From NCBI GenBank assembly GCA_013698525.1, contig JACCSM010000430.1:1-6949 (forward strand): a stretch of DNA of 6,949 nucleotides, read 5' to 3'. The notes beneath the pieces are model-generated. The model ran no database searches. It worked only from the letters and a program-made list of their open reading frames with translations, and was not told the origin of the DNA. How positions within the stretch are numbered: position 1 is the stretch's first letter; each line of letters begins with the position of its first letter. Positions 1-4,491 of the stretch are shown one piece after another. Source of the DNA: Rubrobacteraceae bacterium. Lineage in GTDB: Bacteria; Actinomycetota; Rubrobacteria; Rubrobacterales; Rubrobacteraceae. Both the position numbers and the translations under genes were made by a program.

Positions 1-280
1 ACTCGGCGGCTCCGCCTGGCATGTCGGCGTGCAGATGGCGGACGTGTGTAAAGCGCGCGTGGACGATCTGGTTCGCTGGAGGCTCCCCGTTGCGGTAGTT
101 GTAGTGGGCGATCACCAAGTCGAGATCCAGGCGCCCCGAGCAGGCTTGCACCCCTCGGCTCTCGAAGTAGTCGTACGAGTTCAGGGTGAGTTGCTTGATG
201 AACCCATCGTGGAAGCCGTTGAAATATTCCAGGATCGCTTCGGCTTCTTCGGGGGTCGCAAGGACGAGATTGGTACTCAT
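1..280 (-). CDS. Uncharacterised protein, C-terminus cut by window edge
   Basis: Reading leftward from an ATG at 280-278, the frame stays open for 93 codons to the window edge, so the stop is missing. The product begins MSTNLVLATPEEAEAIL and continues with an aromatic, His/Asp-rich stretch (EYFNGFHDGFIKQLTL near residues 18-33, then LDLVIAHYNY near residues 53-62). It has no signal peptide or membrane segment. The start lies 22 bases after the stop of the broken SUKH gene on the same strand, which suggests one transcript. There is no clear Shine-Dalgarno sequence, so translation may depend on the upstream gene. I do not recognise the family. A small soluble protein beside a SUKH gene could be another immunity-type protein, but that is only inference from position. 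The residue pattern and the open frame make it more convincing than the rightward frame that covers the same bases. Confidence 0.7.
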   Translation of the reverse strand, partial: MSTNLVLATPEEAEAILEYFNGFHDGFIKQLTLNSYDYFESRGVQACSGRLDLDLVIAHYNYRNGEPPANQIVHARFTHVRHLHADMPGGAAE

Positions 281-302
281 CAGAAGCAGATTGTAGCAAG
301 CA

Positions 303-1070
303 TCACCCAGGCGCGCGTCCGAGGAGCCGGGAAATGATGCTCTTCGGTTTCTGATAGGCGAACACGGCATGCGTACGGAAGCGTTTGATCTGCGTCTTTG
401 GGCCGTAGCGGCCCCAGGAAAAGCCATCGCCAGGTTTCGCACAGCGCAGGTCGATTATCTGAAAGCTTTCGTCGAGCTCGCGTGCGAAGGCTGAGAGGAT
501 GGGGTCTTCTGACCGGAGACATTGTTCGTAGGAAAGGACCCCTGGGTTCGTCTGCCATACGTGGGCCAGCCGGTCCTCGTGAACATCGTCGATAAGGCTC
601 TGGTGCGGCGGCTCGAACATCCGGAACAGCTCATCCAGGAACTGTACCGGCGAGCCGGCCTGGTACAGGTTCACGGGTGCGTCGTGGCATGCGAAATAGA
701 TCGGTCCCCACCTCGCGGTGCCGGGATGTAGATCGACGACCCAAATATTGCCATAGCCGTCTGCTGCGATCGGAAGGCCATGTGGAAGTGCCGGTTCGAA
801 CTCGAACATGAGATCTCTCCCGGTGAAATCGACCTGTTCGACCGTACCGTAGAAACCACTGCACGATCTCAGCAACTACGCGGTCTCTGGTGGAACACGA
901 CATGGCACCTGGTCTGCGAAATCCTGTAGTTCTGTTTGGGCAAGACCAGAAAGAAGCTCCAACGTGACGACGTGACCGGCTTCGTCAGTGAGCGTTTCGG
1001 CCCGTGCCTGGCGGATGATCTCGAGAGGATTGATAAGTGGTCTCCTGGCCACGTGTGTTTGTACGATCAT
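303..1070 (-). pseudogene. SUKH (SMI1/KNR4) family protein, interrupted by amber codon
   Basis: Two abutting pieces in one frame, 64 codons (1070-879) and 190 codons (875-306), are separated only by TAG at 878-876. Read together they give one protein of about 255 residues: ...VPPETA-stop-LLRSCSGFYG..., where the second piece starts exactly at the SUKH motif expected to follow 'xELLRxxxGF'. Further SUKH-like features are LPIAADGYGNIWVVDL, a short GPIYFACHDAPV strand and SPVQFLDELF. SUKH proteins are known as immunity proteins in polymorphic toxin systems and as regulators in fungi. A strong AGGAGA Shine-Dalgarno at 1046-1041 sits 6 bases before an in-frame ATC (1034-1032), followed by NPLEIIRQAR, which reads like a natural N-terminus; the only ATG (1070) overlaps a TATGAT promoter-like box. 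The gene may therefore have lost its start codon as well. A TTG at 875 could start only a truncated product lacking the N-terminal part. No toxin gene lies upstream; clpS does. Confidence 0.72.
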
Positions 1071-1094
1071 ACTGGCGTACTATGCGGTTCCCCA
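1066..1094 (-). promoter_or_regulatory. Candidate promoter of the SUKH gene
   Basis: On the minus strand, TATGAT (1071-1066, one base from consensus TATAAT) lies 17 bases after TGGGGA (1094-1089, three of six -35 matches). Predicted transcription would begin near 1059, downstream of the ATG at 1070 and upstream of the AGGAGA at 1046-1041. This spacing supports the idea that the original start was at 1034. The -35 is weak, so the call is tentative. Confidence 0.3.
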
Positions 1095-1116
1095 GGCCTC
1101 TCTCAGTGACGAACGC

Positions 1117-1446
1117 TCAGTCAGGCTCTATAGAGGCGATAAGGCCCTCGTTGTTGAGCCCGTCCTGGTAGAGTTCGGCGAGCTCTTTGTGGCACTTGGT
1201 GGCGACGGCTTTGCCCTTGGTGTGGGCTTCCATCATGATATCCACGGCCCTCTTTACGGACATGCGCGGGATGACTTTTTGCAACACGGCGACGACGTGC
1301 TCCATCGGCGTGTAGTCATCGTTGTGCAGTATGACCTTGTAGGGAGGTTCCTCGGTGACGCGACGCTCTATCTCTATCCCCGGCTTCGTCTCGGTCGACG
1401 AGGCGGACGAGGCCGCTACGCCATGCAATGTTGGTATGCTTCGCAC
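1117..1446 (-). CDS. clpS: ClpS, adaptor for the Clp protease
   Basis: This is the cytosolic adaptor that recognises N-degron substrates and delivers them to a ClpA- or ClpC-type AAA+ unfoldase with ClpP. With the GTG start the protein has 109 residues. A flexible, Ser/Ala-rich N-terminal arm (about 1-33) precedes the ClpS core: PPYKVILHNDDYTPMEHVV (34-52), then a helix ending in AHTKGKAV (74-81). N42, D43 and H75 match the residues that grip the N-terminal amine of substrates in characterised ClpS proteins. Start choice: GGAG lies 6 bases before GTG at 1446. The ATG at 1452 touches the same GGAG with no spacer, and a TTG at 1479 has no Shine-Dalgarno. All three share the same core and stop. 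The gene follows acuC in the same direction after about 76 bases, so it could be read from acuB-acuC or from its own weak promoter. The family call is firm; the exact N-terminus is not. Confidence 0.93.
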   Translation of the reverse strand: MRSIPTLHGVAASSASSTETKPGIEIERRVTEEPPYKVILHNDDYTPMEHVVAVLQKVIPRMSVKRAVDIMMEAHTKGKAVATKCHKELAELYQDGLNNEGLIASIEPD

Positions 1447-1482
1447 TATCATCTCCGGATCGCCGAACTGGTCACCCAAAGC

Positions 1483-1511
1483 AACATACCGCGACGAAGC
1501 CGGATGCGCAA
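1483..1511 (-). promoter_or_regulatory. Candidate internal promoter for clpS
   Basis: In the acuC-clpS gap, TTGCGC (1511-1506) and TATGTT (1488-1483) are separated by exactly 17 bases on the minus strand. They match the -35 and -10 consensus at three and four of six positions. Transcription would start near 1476, which would exclude the TTG at 1479 as a start and favour ATG 1452 or GTG 1446. The boxes are weak and could occur by chance. Confidence 0.25.
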
Positions 1512-1522
1512 CCCTATCTGTC

Positions 1523-2698
1523 CTATTGAATGCTGGGTAGCACTTTCTCGACCACCTCTTGGATGGTGCGAAGGTTACGTTCCGCTATCTTCGCGGACGG
1601 CGGTCCCTGCGGATAATCCTCTGGGGCATCGCGCATGAGAGGCGGTAGCTCGACTGGGCTCTTCTCTCCCCAATTCGAGAGCCAGTCTTCGGGCACTTTT
1701 TCGGGTAGATGCTGGTGGGAGACGGCGGCCCAGAGCACGGTCCAGGCGCGCGGTACGACGCGCCAGATGTCGTAGCCCCCGCCGCCGGTGGCGACCCAGC
1801 GGCCACTGCAGAGCTCGTGGGCGAGGTCGTGCATCCGTTGGGGCACGTGCTCGTAGAGGCGGGTCGTAGCGGAGAGGTGCGTCAGGGGGTCGAGGATATG
1901 GCCGTCGCAGCCATTCTGGGAGAGGATCAGGTCGGGGCCGAAGGCGCGAAGGACCTCTGGGACGACGGCCTCGAAGCAGGAGATCCAGGACTCGTCGTCC
2001 GTAAAGGGCTCGAGCGGCACGTTGACGGAGTAGCCGACGCCGCCGTTGCGTCCCTTCTCGTCGACACCGCCCGTCCCTGGGAAGAGGTAGCGCCCTGACT
2101 CGTGCATCGAGACGGTCAGGACGTCAGGGTCGCTGTAGAACATCCACTGCACTCCGTCACCGTGGTGTGCGTCGGTGTCGACGTAGACGATGCGGATGCC
2201 TGGATGCTCCTCTTTGAGGCGTGAGATCGCGACGCCGGCATCGTTGTAGACGCAGAAACCGCTCGCCTTCGAGCGCAGGGCGTGGTGCAACCCGCCCGAG
2301 ATGCACATGGCGTGGTCCACTTCCCCAGCCATCACGAGCCGGCACGCGGCGAGCACACCCCCTACCACGCGGGCGCAGGCTTCGTGCATGTCAGGAAAGA
2401 TGGGATTGTCCGGGGTCCCGAGGCCGTAGTCCAGAAGGTCGGAGAGCGTGCTGAGGGATCTCCCGGCCTTCTGGACCATACGCACGTAGGTGAGGGTATG
2501 GACCGTCGTCAGGTCTTCGTCGGTCGCGGGCCCGGGGGAGACTAAGGGGTAATCTTCCAGCAACCCGAGGGCTTCGCAGAGCTCGAGCGCGAGCCTGACA
2601 CGCAGGGGATTGAAAGGATGGTCACCCCCAAAGCCGTAGTTCTCCAGGGCCAGGTCGTGGACGATGACAGCCCGGCCGCTCAAGGCTTGGGCGGCCAT
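1523..2698 (-). CDS. acuC: AcuC-type zinc-dependent lysine deacetylase
   Basis: A class I HDAC-like deacylase of 391 residues, a normal length for AcuC. In Bacillus subtilis, AcuC removes acetyl groups from acetyl-CoA synthetase and so reactivates it; 'acetoin utilisation' is a historical name. The catalytic set is intact. It has GGLHHA (135-140, the paired active-site histidines H138 and H139) and GFCVYNDAGVAI (147-158). VYVDTDAHHGDGVQ (171-184) supplies zinc ligands D176 and H178, and QNGCDGHILDPL (261-272) supplies the third ligand, D265. GGGGYD (305-310) carries the transition-state tyrosine Y309. The chosen ATG (2698) lies inside the end of acuB, giving a 19-base overlap. It has no good Shine-Dalgarno, which points to translational coupling. 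The frame extends further upstream to 2851, but that part is Arg/Gly-rich and antisense-free acuB sequence, so I rejected it. The usual acetyltransferase partner AcuA is not in the window. The stop is TAG. Confidence 0.93.
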   Translation of the reverse strand: MAAQALSGRAVIVHDLALENYGFGGDHPFNPLRVRLALELCEALGLLEDYPLVSPGPATDEDLTTVHTLTYVRMVQKAGRSLSTLSDLLDYGLGTPDNPIFPDMHEACARVVGGVLAACRLVMAGEVDHAMCISGGLHHALRSKASGFCVYNDAGVAISRLKEEHPGIRIVYVDTDAHHGDGVQWMFYSDPDVLTVSMHESGRYLFPGTGGVDEKGRNGGVGYSVNVPLEPFTDDESWISCFEAVVPEVLRAFGPDLILSQNGCDGHILDPLTHLSATTRLYEHVPQRMHDLAHELCSGRWVATGGGGYDIWRVVPRAWTVLWAAVSHQHLPEKVPEDWLSNWGEKSPVELPPLMRDAPEDYPQGPPSAKIAERNLRTIQEVVEKVLPSIQ

Positions 2699-3330
2699 AG
2701 GACAGGATACCCAGCCTCGTCGAGGTATCCAACCACTTCTGCCGTGTCGATGGTGTCTACCCTGAACACGACGATCCGCTCCCTTGGTTTTCCCGCGTCC
2801 GCGGGCTCGCGTGTCGGACCCATCGCTGCGCTGACGATGTTTATGCCGCACATCCCGAAGACGCCTGCCGCGCCGGCCAGGGATCCCGGCCTGTCAGGGA
2901 CGGCGATCTCCATGCGGCTCCCAGGCTCGTTGGCACCGACCAGGTAGACCAGCGCATCCATCACGTCCGAGGTGGTGATGATGCCGACAAGCTCATCGTC
3001 CTCGACCACGGGGAGACAGCCGATCCTGCGCTCCCGCATCGTGTTCGCCGCCTGTTCTATAGGGTCGTCGGGGAGGGCGGCAACAACGTCACCTGCCATC
3101 ACGTCTTCTACCAGGATCTCTTGCAGGGCCGTGGCCCGCGCGGGGTCGCCGAGCGCAGAGGTGGACGAGCGCAGATCCCGATCCGAGACTATTCCGATGA
3201 GTCTCCCCTCCTCGAGGACAGGAAGGTGCCTGATACGCCTCTCCCGGCACAGGGCGAGCGCCGTCCCCGCCGTCTCATCCGGCGAGAGCGTCACGATCTC
3301 ACGGGTCATCGAGTCTTTTACAAGAAGCAT
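2680..3330 (-). CDS. acuB: AcuB-like CBS-CBS-ACT domain protein
   Basis: A 216-residue cytosolic protein with two CBS domains and a C-terminal ACT domain, the architecture of AcuB. The first CBS repeat spans about 1-56 (LLVKDSMTREIVTLSPDET...HLPVLEEGRLIGIVSDRDL). The second spans about 71-127 (EILVEDVMAGDVVAALPDD...CLPVVEDDELVGIITTSDV). The ACT domain spans about 138-212 (EIAVPDRPGSLAGAAGVFG, then the GINIVSAAM turn). CBS pairs commonly bind adenine nucleotides and ACT domains bind small effectors, usually amino acids, so the protein probably senses energy or metabolite state. Its ligand cannot be read from the sequence. The start is well supported: GGAAGGAG lies 7 bases before ATG 3330. It is the first gene of the leftward acuB-acuC unit and overlaps acuC by 19 bases, so the two proteins are likely made together. 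The symbol rests on the architecture and the acuC partner. Confidence 0.9.
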   Translation of the reverse strand: MLLVKDSMTREIVTLSPDETAGTALALCRERRIRHLPVLEEGRLIGIVSDRDLRSSTSALGDPARATALQEILVEDVMAGDVVAALPDDPIEQAANTMRERRIGCLPVVEDDELVGIITTSDVMDALVYLVGANEPGSRMEIAVPDRPGSLAGAAGVFGMCGINIVSAAMGPTREPADAGKPRERIVVFRVDTIDTAEVVGYLDEAGYPVLWPPKP

Positions 3331-3355
3331 CGTACAACTCCTTCCCTCCCCGCAT

Positions 3356-3382
3356 TGTATAGTAGCGGACCGCCGCAGTTAA
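3356..3382 (-). promoter_or_regulatory. Candidate promoter of acuB-acuC
   Basis: On the minus strand, TTAACT (3382-3377, four of six -35 matches) and TATACA (3361-3356) are 15 bases apart, slightly short of the usual 17. Transcription would start near 3349, giving a leader of about 20 bases that carries the GGAAGGAG ribosome-binding site. It stands back to back with the rightward promoter at 3392-3400 in a 76-base divergent gap. Confidence 0.4.
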
Positions 3383-3391
3383 GCCCGCGCC

Positions 3392-3400
3392 TGGTATAAA
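3392..3400 (+). promoter_or_regulatory. Extended -10 promoter, probable leaderless transcript
   Basis: TGGTATAAA is an extended -10 element (TGN followed by TATAAA, five of six consensus bases). The expected start of transcription, 6-7 bases after the box, falls at 3406-3407, on the GTG start codon itself. No Shine-Dalgarno precedes that codon, and an in-frame stop at 3380-3382 leaves no other start upstream. No good -35 is seen, which is usual for extended -10 promoters. Confidence 0.5.
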
Positions 3401-3406
3401 ACACCC

Positions 3407-3781
3407 GTGCCCGAGTACCTAAACCAACTTCTCGCCGACAGCGCGACAGCCCTCGTGAACGAGAGCTTTACAGGCGTAAGCGCCCCATGGTGGTGGGAGC
3501 GGCGCCTGGGGGGCGGTATCGAGGTCTGCCAGGAGTTCGACCCTGGGGCCGCAAGCCGTGAGATCTCCGCCAAGACCGGCAGCGAAGTGTCCCGAGTCAG
3601 GCTGGCCATTGCGGAGGAATTGGGCCTCGAAGATGCGGAGCCTGTGGTCCTTACCTTCGAGATAGCCGGCGAGACCGAGACCGGTCAGGTAGCCAGGATG
3701 CTCACCGAACGCTCCGCCGAACCAGAGGGCCTCGCCGCAGGCCTCTACCGTCGAATCGAGGAGCTAGTCAGGGCAGGCTAA
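3407..3781 (+). CDS. Uncharacterised 124-residue protein, GTG start
   Basis: I do not recognise this protein. It is acidic, has no signal peptide or membrane segment, and contains one cysteine (C41). A tryptophan run (APWWWERRLGGGIEV, about 26-40) is its most distinctive feature. It is followed by what look like helices (REISAKTGSEVSRVRLAIAEELGL, about 51-74, written here only to place it), a strand PVVLTFEIAGE (79-89), and a C-terminal helical tail ending in LYRRIEELVRAG. GTG 3407 is the only possible start, because the frame is closed by TAA at 3380-3382 and no other start codon lies between. The start has no Shine-Dalgarno and sits where an extended -10 promoter would place the transcript's first base, so it is probably leaderless. 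The gene is divergent from acuB and precedes the SnoaL-like gene by about 200 bases. The codon pattern is GC-rich in third positions, as in its neighbours. Confidence 0.75.
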   Translation: MPEYLNQLLADSATALVNESFTGVSAPWWWERRLGGGIEVCQEFDPGAASREISAKTGSEVSRVRLAIAEELGLEDAEPVVLTFEIAGETETGQVARMLTERSAEPEGLAAGLYRRIEELVRAG

Positions 3782-3865
3782 CTTCGCGTAGAACTTTACC
3801 CAGCGCCACGAGATGTAGGGACGAGGGTTTCGTACAGACCAGAGCTCTCGATTGTTAACTTCCAA

Positions 3866-3902
3866 GAAAGCCTTTTCTGCGAGTTTCGGCGAATAGGCTT
3901 TC
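3866..3902. repeat. 37-base imperfect palindrome upstream of the SnoaL-like gene
   Basis: The arms GAAAGCCT (3866-3873) and AGGCTTTC (3895-3902) are perfectly complementary over 8 bases. Inside them, TTC/GAA (3875-3877 with 3891-3893) and CGA/TCG (3880-3882 with 3886-3888) also pair, separated by single and double mismatches, so the whole element is symmetric about 3884. No T-run follows on either strand, which argues against an intrinsic terminator. A weak -10-like TAGTAT lies 11 bases downstream (3914-3919), so an operator or an RNA hairpin is possible. Confidence 0.4.
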
Positions 3903-3983
3903 AGCGGATACGCTAGTATTTACTGGATGGCAGCATGGTGGTGGGTAGGTGCTGGCCTCCTCACTACGAAAGGAGAAGCGGAG

Positions 3984-4412
3984 ATGGACGAGCAGCGGGT
4001 GCCCAACCTCGAGGAGATGGACGAGCATGAGGCGTACCGCTTCCTCACGGAGCTGTTGTCCAACCTCAGCCCCGAAGAGGAATACAACGTGCGCCACGAG
4101 GACTACGTGATGGAGATGCCCCAGTCAGGAGAGCGCTTCCGGGGGAGGGAGAACTTGAGGGCGTTCCAGGAAGCCTACCCCACTTACCGGGGTGAAACGC
4201 CGCCGCCGTCTATCAGGTTGCATCGAGTGCTGGTCAAGGAGGGACTGTGGGTTGCCGAGGGAGTTTACGACTACGGCGGCGGGCAGGTATTAGACACGGT
4301 GCTAATCTTCGAGCTGCGCGACGGGAAGATGTGGCGAGACAGATGGTACTTTGCCGAGCCGTTTGAGGCGCCGGAGTGGCGGGCACAGTGGGTCGAGCGG
4401 ATGGAATCCTGA
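3984..4412 (+). CDS. SnoaL-like (NTF2 fold) protein
   Basis: A 142-residue protein with the alpha+beta cone fold of the NTF2/SnoaL superfamily, which includes small cyclases, isomerases and binding proteins. Visible landmarks are the N-terminal helices (MDEHEAYRFLTELLSNLSP, about 12-30), then EEYNVRHEDYVMEMPQSGERFRGREN (about 32-57, the family's 'F.G...I' region). The strands LWVAEGVYDYGGG (88-100) and VLDTVLIFELRDGKMWRDRWYFAEPFE (102-128) end with the characteristic Arg/Asp-Trp-Tyr C-terminal strand. The ATG at 3984 was chosen because AGGAG (3971-3975) lies 8 bases before it. An in-frame ATG at 3927 would add 19 residues unlike the family and has no ribosome-binding site. The leader is about 60 bases if transcription starts near 3920. 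The gene ends at an intrinsic terminator (4465-4491). The substrate cannot be inferred; many such proteins are annotated only by fold. Confidence 0.85.
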   Translation: MDEQRVPNLEEMDEHEAYRFLTELLSNLSPEEEYNVRHEDYVMEMPQSGERFRGRENLRAFQEAYPTYRGETPPPSIRLHRVLVKEGLWVAEGVYDYGGGQVLDTVLIFELRDGKMWRDRWYFAEPFEAPEWRAQWVERMES

Positions 4413-4464
4413 GGGTCGTCAAGCTCACCTGAACTGCAGCCGGTTGGGCTGGTCCTGGTGGGCG

Positions 4465-4491
4465 GTGAGGTGCGGAATCCTCACGCTTTTT
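4465..4491 (+). terminator. Intrinsic terminator after the SnoaL-like gene
   Basis: A stem GTGAGG (4465-4470) with CCTCAC (4479-4484) closes an 8-base loop and is followed by GC and five T residues (4487-4491). It stands about 50 bases after the stop of the rightward gene. It overlaps the last codons of the leftward oxidoreductase (stop at 4483-4481), so the two convergent genes share it. The reverse strand has no T-run, so it is expected to work rightward only. Confidence 0.6.

Noticed and set aside
29..337. Rightward open frame of 102 codons
   Set aside because: The opposite strand gives a more protein-like frame from ATG 280 and the end of the SUKH gene.
876..878. Reassignment of TAG as a sense codon
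   Set aside because: TAG ends acuC at its expected length (1525-1523) and the Dabb gene (6828-6826), so TAG works as a stop in this genome.
1126..1135. Ten-base palindrome CTCTATAGAG
   Set aside because: It lies inside the end of clpS coding sequence and has no spacing or repeat partner suggesting a site.
988..1638. Long rightward open frame of 216 codons
   Set aside because: It is antisense to clpS, the end of acuC and the SUKH start, all with clear family motifs; its composition is that of a shadow frame.
2699..2851. N-terminal extension of acuC by 51 codons
   Set aside because: It lies wholly inside acuB in another frame, is Arg/Gly/His-rich, and does not resemble AcuC proteins, which begin just after ATG 2698.
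4437..4451. Hairpin CAGCC-GGTTG-GGCTG as a terminator
   Set aside because: No T-run follows on either strand; the nearby hairpin at 4465-4491 has one and explains termination better.
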